A stretch of DNA of 64,000 nucleotides. It comes from Stenogyne calaminthoides (taxonomy: Eukaryota > Streptophyta > Magnoliopsida > Lamiales > Lamiaceae). Both the position numbers and the translations under genes were made by a program. The stretch lies in assembly GCA_037126765.1 (NCBI GenBank), contig JBBCBC010000030.1:310001-374000 (forward strand). Reading direction: 5' to 3'. Below are positions 31,017-42,283 of the stretch, piece by piece. The notes under the pieces were generated by a model. That model ran no database searches. It worked only from the letters and a program-made list of their open reading frames with translations, and was not told where the DNA came from. Positions within the stretch are counted from its first letter, which is position 1, and every line of letters starts with the position of its first letter.

Positions 31017-33800
31017 ATGGCTTCTTCAACAGTAGCAATGTTCACACTTGTTCCACATTCATCACTAACCACCACGCCCAAATTCCCTGACGCAAACTCC
31101 AGAATCTGCTTATTTGCAGATACAAACAACAAATCGATCTCTAGGTCGTCCACATTTCCTTCGTTCGTCTACATCAAGAGGAATGCAAGGCTTCGCAGTC
31201 ATCTATCTCCAAATGCTGCTGCTGCTGCTTCGCCAGGTGAAAAAGCAATCACTCTACACTTTTCTGAAACAATGCTGGTTTAGTTACTGTTAGGTTATGT
31301 AATTTTCGTCACGAATCTCTAGACTCTGAACTTGATTCTTCAACAATGGGTAATTTGTAGATCGTTACTTCGTTACGTCCACCAAGTGTTTGTGTTTTTG
31401 CATATTTGGTTGATGATGTGTTTGATTTTCCTGATCCTTTTAGTTTATCGAAGTTATGGAGTGGTTTTCTGGCCTTGTGTTGATGAGCGTTAATTTCGAG
31501 AATTGAGCACTTCAGTCTAATGTTGTTGATGGCATGTTTAAGATAATTCTGTAAAGAAGAAAAGGCATGAAATGAAGAAGATAAAAAAAAAAAAAATTAG
31601 GATAATGCTTACAAGATACATAAGGATATCATGGGGGCAAATTGACGTTGATAAAATGAGTCCTGAGTCTTAAAGACTAAGATGGTATTATTATCAACTA
31701 TCCAACAATAACTTTTGATAAAATTGGATGAAATTAACTGCTGTAGATGAAATTAACGCTGTAGAAGGCCTACATTTCAGTGATTTGAATACAGATGTTT
31801 TGAAAATAATAGCTGGATACATGGGGTAGAAAGATGAATCGATCATTCAGAGTCTTATTTCTTGGCCTCCAGCTATAAGTAGGTACCAATTTGAGTGTAT
31901 AAACTAAGGGTAGAAGAGAAAGGTGGAGAGAACAAGGAGGTTTTGGGTTTCTTGTTGCTGTTAACAGGACTATAATTCTTAATGCTTCCAAAATCAATTT
32001 GACATTACGGTCCTCAAACTTCCAAATTTTATGTTTGGTGTGAGGAAATATCTTTAGTATTTTCTGTTCTTCAGGAGGTTTGGTCATAACATGGGAGGCA
32101 TGTGGTGCAATTGGTTGTTGCTGAAGTCCATCCTCAGTTAACATGATATCTATTTTCAGAAAAGGAATAACTCATGTATTGATTTAAAAATAAGTAGCAT
32201 CAAGAGTGAAGCTACATCCCATCTTCAGTTAATAGCAAACTTCAAATAAGTCTTCTTTATGAACAAGTGTGTTTATTGATATCTCAATGTACCACAGCAC
32301 AAAGTAGGTATATACAAGATGCTAGATATTTTTAGCCCCTATAATAGTATTATAGCATGACTACCCTACTTTAATAAAGGATACTGAAAAATGACTGAAC
32401 TGCATCTTCTCTATAATTCCTGTGTGTGTGTTTTTTTAATGGTACCATACAATGGCTAATGTTATTCACATAATGGTTTTCAGTTACCAGTTCAGAATAT
32501 GCAGAAGAACCTCAGACAAAGGTGAAATTTCAAACTTCACTGAGCCTTCCAGGTTGTTCATCCCCATTATCATTACTTGGAACTGGTCAGTTGCTGAACC
32601 ATCTATCTATGTATCTATTTTATTGCTAAATCTATCTTTGATTCTGGTCATTTTAACATTCTTCCTTTTGTAATTTATTTAGGATACAGGGAAAAAGTCT
32701 TTGCAATTATTGGGGTCAAAGTCTGTGCTGCGGGATTTTATCTAAATCAATCCATCTTCAGTAAGTTAGATGCCTGGAAAGGACGTTCATCTGCAGATTT
32801 ACAAAATGATTCATCATTGTTTGATGCAATTTTTCAGGGTAATTGTCTTAAACTTAACAACTATCAATGAGGACATGAATTATTAAATTATACTAATATT
32901 GATTTCTTTTTATGAGATGCAGCTCCTCTAGAGAAATCATTACACATCATTTTAGTAAGAGATGTAGATGGTAAAACATTCTGGGATGCCTTAAATGAGG
33001 CAATCTCTCCAAGAATTACGTCACCAACTACAGTTGATAAATCTGCACTTTCGACATTTCGTAGCATCTTTCAAGACCGGCCTCTTAAAAAAAGAACTTC
33101 CATATTCTTGACTTGGTTGGACACATCAAAAATGCTTGTGAGTATACTATTCCACTAATATCATTGCATATACAACACATTCCTTTTATTTTTATTTCAG
33201 GATAATTGCATAAAAAATCACAACATTTTTTCACAGTTTTTTTCAATTACAACATATGTTTTTAAAATTCACAATTCAATACATAGACTTTTTAAATTTT
33301 GCAATTATATCATAAGACTATTTTCTTGAAATTTATGCTAACATGGCAGCTGCATAATCTTTGAAAAAATTGCAAATAAATTCACGACCTTTTGTTATTA
33401 TTCAATTTAACCACAACCTCTTACTTTTTTTTCTTTTTTTTTTGCAATTTCATACATTGCCACGACAAGCAGGACTTGCCAGAAACAATCTGAAAGGTCG
33501 TGTATGGAATTGCGGATTTTAAATACATATGTTGTAATTGAATAAACATTAAAATATCTTAATTTATTTTGCAATGAACCCTTTTTTTTTTTTTTGGTAG
33601 TATTTCACTTGCTAATTTTACAAATTATCATAAATTTGCAGGTTTGTGTATCACCAGATGGGATTCCTTCTTCTGTTGATGCTACAATCGAATCATCAAA
33701 TGTTACCTATGCTCTGTTTGATGTGTTTCTTGGAGGTAATACAGTTTCCCATTCGTTGAAAGCTTCAGCTTCTAGTGGCTTGGCTGCAGTACTCAAGTAA
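31017..33800 (+). CDS. FAP3: Chalcone-isomerase-like fatty-acid-binding protein, plastid (FAP3 type)
   Basis: Five exons with GT-AG introns: 31017-31236, 32484-32585, 32683-32838, 32923-33137, 33642-33800 (852 nt, 283 residues), close to Arabidopsis FAP3 (At1g53520). The first ~70 residues are Ser/Thr/Arg-rich (SRSSTFPSFVYIKRNARLRS) and look like a plastid transit peptide. The chalcone-isomerase fold follows: FQTSLSLPGCSSPLSLLGTG, YREKVFAIIGVKVCAAGFYL, SLHIILVRDVDGKTFWDALN, STFRSIFQDRPLKKRTSIFL, and DATIESSNVTYALFDVFLGG. FAP proteins bind fatty acids in the plastid stroma and are not true chalcone isomerases. Every junction keeps frame and no lesion is seen. The start is the first ATG after the TATA box. 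Intron 4 (33138-33641) holds poly-T/poly-A repeat sequence. Confidence 0.92.
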
Positions 33801-34439
33801 TCGAAGACATGCAGATTTTCTGTTGTTCTTTAAGCTCTAAAGCTAGTTACATTCTTACAAACAAATTTGTCTAACGTTGAAAAACATTAGGTATTGATCG
33901 TCATTGTGCTCTTGTTACTCATTTTTCCTGTCTGTTAAAAATTTTAAGCTATCAAGTTTCTGATTTGAATTCTTCTGGTTTTATCTGCTCCAACATCTTT
34001 AGAACTTCCATCATAGTAGGTCTTCTAGAAGATTCTGCCTCAAGACACATCAGTGCTATACTAAATACACTGTGAATTTCGTCTTTAGGACAGTCGGCCA
34101 ATCTGCTGTCAGTACGTACTCTTCTCTCTTTTCCTGGACAACTGATTTCACCTGCAACAATGTGAGACTCAACCTAATTAGTATTTGGAGAACCAGAGAG
34201 AGATGAGAAATGGCATTAAGACAACAGTTGACTATACAACAGTTGACCACATGATGCTTCATTAGTTCAATTAAAACATATAGTAGAATCAAATATCAGG
34301 AATATACAGGTTGAAATATTCAGATTGCATTATGGTTGATAGTAGATATCGTGTCCTAAGGTTGTCCTTAGACAAAACTCATGATGAAACAAATGTCAAT
34401 GTGCATCATTGACTGCATAGATCCACCTAAGAAAACTTA

Positions 34440-34786
34440 GGGCGCTTGGTTCAAAATTTTCAATGAGAATTTCAATGAGAATCATCAAATAGTGAAATAC
34501 AATGAGAAATGATGATTACATTGTTAGTGTATTGCTCTAATCTTGGAATAAGTTGGGATAAAAAATGATTGTTGGTTGATGAATAGTGGAATATTGAGGA
34601 GAAATGATTATAGGGGAGGAGATAGTTAATCAAAATAAGGTAATGACTAACTTATTTGAGTCTCATTACCTCATACTAAGTATGATGAAGGTGAATTAAT
34701 CATCTTTTATTCTTATTAACCGCAAAAATTAACCTATATTCATTTCCATTACCATTCACATTGAAAATTATGAACCAAACATTCCC
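34440..34786. mobile_element. Tourist-like MITE with TTA duplication
   Basis: The 347-bp element has TTA at 34437-34439 and 34787-34789, and ends GGGCGCTTGGTTCAAAATTT and, inverted, GGGAATGTTTGGTTCATAAT. TTA target duplication and G-rich ends indicate PIF/Harbinger. It lies in the kinase pseudogene's fourth intron. Confidence 0.8.
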
Positions 34787-35329
34787 TTAAATTAAAACTT
34801 CATGTCGAGTAGAAATTTTTACCCAGGTGACAAGTTTAGTGCCCTCCTCAAGGAATGATTCATCTGTTGGCCTTTTCCCCGTAAGAAGCTCTAGTAATAC
34901 TACACCAAAGCTATAGACGTCGCCTTTTGCTGTTGCTTTTCCTGTATCGAAATACTCTGCAGGAGATCATGACATCATTAGATCATTTCTGAAACATGTT
35001 TTATTGTGTCTGAAAAGCATACCGGGAGCTAAATATCCAAAAGTTCCAGCAACCATTGTCGAGACATGAGTTTTATCTGGTTCCATCAAGGTAGCAAGTC
35101 CAAAATCAGAAACCCGAGCCTCCAGATTTTGATCCAGCAGAATGTTACTCGACTTGATATCCCTGTGTATTATGTGAGGAATGCAATCATGATGAAGGTA
35201 AGATATCCCTCTTGCTGCTCCTACTGCTATTTTGTATCTTGAAGGCCAATCAAGAACAGTCTTGTTCGTCGAATTTCCTGAATCACACCCTAGTGTAAGT
35301 CCCCAGTCTTTGATCAATCGTTCATTTAC

Positions 35330-35575
35330 ATAATTATAATGAGAATGATGGTTACATTGTTAGTGTTTTGCTCTAATCTTGAAATAAATGGGGACAAAAA
35401 TGATTGTTGGTTGAGGAATAGTGGAATAATTTAGGAGAAATGATTATAAAAGGGGAGGTCGTTAATTAAAATGAAGTAATTTTTAACTTATTTTGAGTCT
35501 CATTACACCTTACGAAGTATGATAAAGATAAACTGATCATCTTTTATGCTCATCAACCACCACAATTGTCTTAGA
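35330..35575. mobile_element. Partial second copy of the same Tourist-like MITE
   Basis: ATTGTTAGTGTTTTGCTCTA, GATTGTTGGTTGA and GAGTCTCATTACACCTTACG align with the interior of the copy at 34440, but both termini are missing. It lies in the kinase pseudogene's second intron. Confidence 0.7.
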
Positions 35576-36748
35576 CAAACTTTTTTGAACCTGGTTCATG
35601 GAAGTTTTATGATGAACTTGAATACTGTTTAGCATAAATAGTATTGCTGTTTACTATACGAGGTAAAACTGTTGCGTGATTTTGATCAGAATAACACATA
35701 AAATAAAACATTTTTCAATAGTGATACTTCGAATGCTTAAATGTGATATTTCATGTGCTAAAAGGTATTACTTTGAAGAAGAGAGTTCTTGTGAACCTGG
35801 TTCATTAAAGAATTTGAAACCAAGTTTCCCCCTAATTTATTTATAATGTGTTGCTCTGATTTTGTCTGCAGGTGGTTAGATTCGATCACATACCATGAAG
35901 AAACGCGTCTAAACTGCCATTAGGCATGAGCTCGTAGATGAGGAGATTATACTGAGGAGCAGTATAGTATCCATAAAGAGTAACTATATTCCGGTGCTTG
36001 ATGTCCCCCATGGCCTCCAGTTCCCTATCAAATCCACGGTCTTGATGCCCCCCCCTAACTGGTACAGTCTTTTAACAGCAAACGGTACGCAATCATCGAT
36101 CGTCAGTTTGTAAACTGTCCCAAACCCCCCTGCTCCAATGATGTCTTTGTTGCTCAGTTTCATCGTCTTCTTTAATAACACATTCGTCTTCAAAGATTTG
36201 ATTCTTGCTGATCTAAACATCACCAGTTTGCCACCTGTGTTTTACTACATAGTTAGAAATGGAAAGAACCCCGTGTTTTGAATTAAAAAAAAATACGAGG
36301 AAAGAAGAGATGAATCACCCTTGAAACTGTCTTGAATCATTGATTTTCTATTTCTCTTCCTTCAACGATAGCAGAAATGATGATTCTTCAGTATTTGAAA
36401 AAAACAGAAATCGAGACGTAGAGTGCAATGTTTGCCATGATGTTAGAACTGGAACTAAATATATGGTAAGAGGTTTGCAAAGAAGGTAATTTTCACATTT
36501 TGATGGAAAGTTGAACAACTGAGTCTAGGTTCATCATATATAAGAGAAAATTGGGTGTGAAATAGAAATAGTAGGAGATGGTCTTTTCAAATGAAATAAT
36601 GTGCCATTTTGGTTAATGTTCTTTCACAAGCATTAGCACTGTGTAGAATTGAAAAATAGCTGTCCACACTCCACATGTGATGTCCAACTTTGTTGAAATT
36701 ATTAAACTCTGCCTGCCTTTGTTAGGTCGATGCTACACTCTATTTTAT

Positions 36749-36936
36749 GATAAAAACTCGGTGAACTCGATTTTTTTAGTTTCACTATTATGTATAAAAA
36801 TTATTATTGTTATGTAAAAAAACTCTCACCGTTTAAAAATACTTTATATTTTAAATAGTGAATTTTTTTATGAATAACAGTGATAGTTTTTACATTGATA
36901 GGGTTCATGTATAGACCTGATGCACTCGTGTTACTC
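36749..36936. mobile_element. Mutator-like MITE (family of 2081), its duplication interrupted
   Basis: Starts GATAAAAACTCGGTGAACTC and ends GATGCACTCGTGTTACTC. The left duplication is CTATTTTAT (36740-36748). The right copy (ATAT + TTTAT) is complete only after removing the next MITE (36941-37372), giving 8 of 9 matches. Confidence 0.7.
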
Positions 36937-36940
36937 ATAT

Positions 36941-37372
36941 GGGGTGTTTGGTTCACGAGACTGAATTGATTAGGTGTGATATGATTGAGTGGAATTGAGT
37001 AAGATTAGATTGATTTGATTGAATTTGTTGAATCAAGATATGTGTTTGGATTATATGATTAAATTGAGGGATTGGATGGAATACCTATTGAAATGTCATA
37101 AACGGGTTAAATTGAATTAAAACAACACATTTTATTCTTGTGAATCTATTCAAACAATAGAAGAACAATTTGTAATATTGCATTTGGAATATGTTATATA
37201 TCCCACCTTTCACATGAGATTGACATATCCCTCCGTGGAAAGATTTGATACATTTTCTGTCCGGGCTTGAAGTATATCATGAGCCCTCATCCCGCAAACC
37301 AAACAGTAGATTAGTTATGATTAAAATTATAATCCTGACATATCTCAATCAATCCCGCGAACCAAACGGGCC
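36941..37372. mobile_element. Tourist/hAT-like MITE inserted in a target duplication
   Basis: Ends GGGGTGTTTGGTTCACGAG and, inverted, GGCCCGTTTGGTTCGCGGG, with TAT on both sides (36938-36940 and 37373-37375). It sits inside the right 9-bp duplication of the previous element and is therefore younger. Confidence 0.75.
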
Positions 37373-37380
37373 TATTTTAT

Positions 37381-38040
37381 TACGAGCGATGCATATCCGT
37401 CATTGATTTTCTATTAAAAAAATGTCCAATCACGCACAAAAATGTTCATTCACGTATGAAATGAATTCGTCAGTATTTGAAAAAATGAATCAAACCCTTT
37501 GTAAGTTTTTTTAGCTATGCTTACAGGCACTTCATTTTCCTTAATTGAATGCATCTTGTTAATTTTCGAAAAAGTTGGATTTTGAAAGTTTACTGGATAA
37601 AATTTGATTTGAAAAACACTCGGCAATGGATTGATTAGACTTTTTTTTTTTTTTTTGAAAGATTTATAGTTCAATCAAGAATTTCTGTTGAAAGATTGCT
37701 TCTAGTTCCATCAATGGGTATATGGCTAAACCTTGGGATTGTTTGGTTTTATGGAGGGGATTTTTAAAATTGTATAAATGCATTAAGGGAAAAATTTATG
37801 TAAATATGAGTTCACGGTTGGTGAACTCTATTTTTTAAAATATTAATATTTCATATACGCATCATATCTAGTGATTATTTATGCATAATATCAATAAAGT
37901 TCTCAGGATGTACTCATACATTAAAATTGATGTAATTTAATTTAGCTTCATACATTAAAATATTAAATTTTAGTAATTTAGGATACGATATCAAAATTTC
38001 ACTTTGACTGAATAATTGAAAAGTACAGCACCTTGAAAGT
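37381..38040. other. AT-rich region, nothing recognised
   Basis: No gene, RNA or clear repeat. A T15 tract at about 37640. The 37450-37674 frame (minus) is Lys/Phe-rich and unlikely to be coding. Confidence 0.5.
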
Positions 38041-38975
38041 TGAAATGTCTAAACTGCCCAGTGGACAAAGTAGACTTTCAACTCTAAAATAGGAAAAGAC
38101 ATGGGTAATTATGTAATTAATTAAAACTTGGCATAATGCTACAAAAGACCCTTGAACTATTACATTTTATTGAAAAAAACTTCTAAATTATTTTTTATTT
38201 AAAAAACCTTTAAACTATAAATTTTATTTCGAAATGCCATTGAACTGTTTTAGTGGACAAAGTCGAAATGTCTAAATTGCCTTTTAGTGGACAAAGTAAA
38301 CTTTCAACTCTAAAATAGGAAAAGGCATGGGTAAAGATGCAATTATTTAAAACTTGCATAATGCATTAAAAGAGCTTTGAATTATTACATTTTATGTTGA
38401 AAGATCCTTAAACTATTTTTTATTTTAAAAAATTCTTAAATTATTAATTTTTATTTCGAAAGAACCTTTATCTATCTTAATGGACAGAGTCAAAATGTCT
38501 AAACTGCCTTTTAGTGGACAAAGTAGACTTTCAACTCTAAAATAGGAAAAGGCATGGGTAAAGATGCAATTATTTAAAACTTGCATAATGCATTAAAAGA
38601 GCTTTGAATTATTACATTTTATGTTGAAAGATCCTTAAACTATTTTTTATTTTAAAAATTCTTAAATTAATTTTAATTTATTTCTATCTTAAAAATAGAG
38701 TCAAAATTAAATCCTTTTTGTGGATAAAAAAGACTTTCAATCTAAAAAAAAAAAAAATCATTTTTTATTTTTGAAAAAATTTTATCTTTGAAAATCCTTA
38801 AACTATTTTTTATTTTAAAAAATTCTTAAACTATTAATTTTTATTTCGAAAGACCCTTGATCTATCTTAATGGACAGAGTCAAAATGTCTAAACTGCCTT
38901 TTAGTGGACAAAGTAGACTTTCAACTCTAAAATAGGAAAAGACATGGGTAAAGATGCAATTACTTAAAAAAAATT
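38040..38975. repeat. Tandem array, period about 226 bp
   Basis: TAGACTTTCAACTCTAAAAT starts at 38071, 38297 (one change), 38524 and 38914, with a decayed, A-rich copy near 38718. Each unit also carries GTCAAAATGTCTAAACTGCC, TTTTAGTGGACAAAGT and CATGGGTAAAGATGCAATTA. Units 2 and 3 are almost identical, showing recent expansion; unit 4 is degraded. Confidence 0.85.
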
Positions 38976-41900
38976 AAAAGGCATAGAGTAGGAAATTTGG
39001 ACAAGTGAATCATGTGAAAATTTGGTGGTTCCACCTTTGACTAAATATTAGTTAAATAAAAAATGAGCGGGGGTTTCCCTTTTAGGAAAAGAGGGACAGA
39101 TCACCAAATTTCATATATGACCGTGAATTTCAAACCACCAAATGTGAACATGAATAACGTGAAATGATCGGTTTCAGATTATGCCCTTACAATTGGTATT
39201 GGATAAGGTGTCGGTGTCCAATTTATTTGGAGTAATCCAATAATAGATGAGGCACACCTGCGTAAAACGGTCTCACAGTGAGATGAGACATAATTTTGAT
39301 ATTATCGTTTTAACATAATGAGTAGAATGTGTGTTGATTTGTACTAGATTATACATCGTCTTATGCATGAGACTATACAATTTATTAGTGTAACAATTTG
39401 TATCTTTCAATATAAAAACTTAATATGTTTTTAAAATGCATTACGAGTAGTGCAAATTGCACCTGATTGCGCATATAAGTTTAGCATTAATTCTGTTGAG
39501 AAAAAAGTTAGCAAAACTTTAGTATTAGGTCTGATGGCATTAATCTCGACATTGACCTCATACAAGTTTTTTGTGTATTCACGTCTTCGAATATTCCGTC
39601 TCAATACGCTAAATATGTATGTATTTATTATATTATATGGCATGATCGCAGAAATATATTATAGACATTATATGGAGTTCAATATTAAGTAAAAATGATA
39701 TATGCATATCGTTAAGAGTTAAAATGGGGTTCAAAATGAAGCAAAATAATTTTCACATTTCTCATTCATTTCTTTGCACTCACCAGCCCTAGCTAGTACC
39801 TAGTCTTGTGAGTTTGTGTGATAAAATGTCATTTTTAGTACCGTAACTTTAAATGATTCTATTTTTAATAATATAATTTTTTACTTTTTCAATTTTGAAG
39901 TGTTACGTAAGATGTACATACTTATGCTGACGAGATTTAAAAATTTCCGAAAAAAGGACTGGAGCTGATATATTCGGGACTTTTCAAAAAATAAAAAATT
40001 GATCCTGTATTAAAAAAAAAAATATCATCTTCTGAACAAGATTAAAAATGATATTTACATGAGTTTTGTGACTTGTCTCGTAATATTTTATTAAGTATTT
40101 TACAAAATATAAAATTAGTATATTTAGTTTGATAGTTAAATATTTTTCACTGTTACATGACTGTTATTAGGGGTGTGTAATTATTGCCGATCAAATACAG
40201 TGTTGAGCAATTTTATTTATTTTTGTGTAATTATTGAACTTTGTGTTTTTTGTCATCCAATTTATCATGTTCCGTGTCAATTTTGGTGAATGGGCCGCAG
40301 CCCGCAGGTATACGGGCCTTAATTCAGTCAGAATGTGGGCCCATTGGTAAGAGATATTATGGGCTTGTGATGTTATATATGGGCTCTGTATTGGACCTTC
40401 CATTTAAAAATAAATAAATATTTCTATCGAACATAACATAAAAGTTCTGACAATTAATTTTTATATGAATCACTTTCAATCTTTTTACCAATAAAAAAAA
40501 AAAGATTTCTAAACCTTAACTCCTAAATAGTAACCCTAAATCATATTTGAATCATTTGAGCGGATTAACCTTAAAATTAATTTTTTATTGAATAATACAT
40601 GAACCTTTTTATAATCGGGTTTTTCATGGACGGATATTAAAAATTTTAAAAAAATATCTAAAATTGAAATTAAAGTTAAAAAAAAAAATACAAAATTAAA
40701 AAAAAAAAATTAGAAAAAGAGTTTTTAAAATTAAATTGCACAAAGGCATGTGGTGCACAAGAGAATTTACCATTTTTATGATATCATTGAGTTATTTATG
40801 CGACAACAGGTCAGGATTGTGTTACTATTGAAGCCCGCAAAGTATAATATGTACAGTGTTGATATTAATTAAGAACTTATACCATAGTTTAAGAGATTAG
40901 TAGGCACAGCACAACCACCTAAACCACACAGGATAAAATATAAATAGTTGAAATAAAAATACTCCCAACCAGTGTTTTCAAAACCGGGTTGAACCGGAAG
41001 TCTTGGTCAAACCAGTTAAAATAAACATACATAACCTGATTTCAGGTTGAACCTGGTTGAACGGTCAAAACCTGTTCAACCGAAAATGTTTGATTTTTTT
41101 TTTTTTTTTTTTTTAAATTAAATTATTAATTTATATTAAATATTTAAAATTTTAAAATATTCCTCTCACATTTTTTTCCATTTTTTTTGATGTGGGATAA
41201 ATTTGGGGAAAAATTTATAAAATATGATATGAAAAGTTATAAAAAATATATTTTATTTTTTTTGTAGGTGTATATTTATTTTGTTTTTTAACTAAACATA
41301 TGTTGACCGTGGTTGTTAAACATCTGTTCCAAAACCATGGGTTTAACTGTTTGCGATTTTTTTTGCTCCCAACTCTTATTTTTTACAGCAAAAAACATGG
41401 AAACATGTGGTGAATAATTATAATACTGTGTGGCATACCCTGCATCCTAATAAAGGTGTCATTGATTATGATTGCAATTGAAAATGTGTGATTTCGGAAA
41501 CAGCAAGTCATGTGGCTTCCAAGCTGCAACTCATTAGAGACAATTTAATTTGGGCCATTTACACCATTCACACCACATGTATTTATTAACAAGTGGGACC
41601 CACTAGTGAAGCAGATCTCTGATTGGATACCCTACACAAGTTGGACATATATCCATCCATCTAGACCCCTTATTTGGATATTTGTTAATGATTATGAGTG
41701 GTTATTATAACTTATAAGTAGGGTAATGGTATTTGAAGTGAGTCGCAGCGTCCTTATATGTAATAACAAGTTAGTTTGTTCATAATTATAGTCTTCAGAT
41801 TATATGAAAGAGGTCAATTGACTACGATAATTTTTTATCGTCGTGTTTATTCATTTCATCAATTCGACAATTCATAAAAGCATAAATTTCTGTGTACCAA

Positions 41901-42030
41901 GTGGATGATCATGCAATTCTGATCAAATTTTTGTACAATATTAGCATGCTCTAAAAAGATTGATATAACATAATAAAAAATTAATTCATACAAAAAAAAG
42001 TATAAATATGTATGTTAAACATTATTTATA
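38976..42030. other. Gene-poor region with diffuse repeats
   Basis: No gene that I can support. A probable MITE lies at about 40980-41345 (GTTTTCAAAACCGGGTTGAA at the left end; GTTCCAAAACCATGGGTTT at the right). ACGGTCTCACAGTGAGATGA at about 39268 is short-palindrome sequence common in plant MITEs. The rest is AT-rich. Confidence 0.45.
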
Positions 42031-42059
42031 CTAGATCTAAGCCCGTGCGATGCACAGGC
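42031..42059 (-). other. Helitron 3' stem-loop and CTAG end
   Basis: The eight-base stem GCCTGTGC / GCACGGGC (one T-G pair) with an ATC loop ends six bases before CTAG, the usual Helitron 3' geometry and the presumed transposition terminator. Confidence 0.85.
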
Positions 42060-42283
42060 AAATTTTGATTCGATTTGTATGGTAATGATTTTACTATTCT
42101 TGGTTTTTTTTTTTTATTTGATGCATTTGTCTGATCCGTTGGTCGGGTCATGATTTTTTCGTTCTTGTTTCTTAATATGATATGTTTATCTAATATGTTT
42201 TTCAAACTGAGTTAAAAGAAATCGTTCAGCATAGAACACACACATATATATTAAAACATTTTGGTTTATCCTAATTTAATAAT

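Larger units (their letters stand above)
33952..36438 (-). pseudogene. Receptor-like kinase related to At1g78530, decayed
   Basis: Five exons are traceable on the minus strand: 36319-36438, 35894-36234, 35023-35277, 34823-34956, 33952-34151. The kinase text is continuous: GAGGFGTVYKLTIDDCVPFA and VKR (ATP lysine), HRNIVTLYGYY, LIYELMPNGSLDAFLH, HRDIKSSNILLD (catalytic loop), DFGLATLMEP, GTFGYLAPEYFDTGKA, VYSFGVVLLELLTGKRPTDE, LMCLEAESSRRPTM. Lesions: an exon 1 shift in a T7 run and TGA for the Trp of the juxtamembrane basic stretch; an exon 2 shift in a G8 run (9 expected); an exon 5 shift after KREEYV. Introns hold two copies of a Tourist-like MITE. Two of the shifts are in homopolymers and could be assembly errors; the others favour a pseudogene. 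It converges on the FAP3-type gene, about 150 bp away. Confidence 0.8.

Noticed and set aside
35585..35830. Another Mutator-like MITE copy (GAACCTGGTTCATG motifs at both ends)
   Set aside because: The two ends are in direct, not inverted, orientation and there is no 9-bp duplication.
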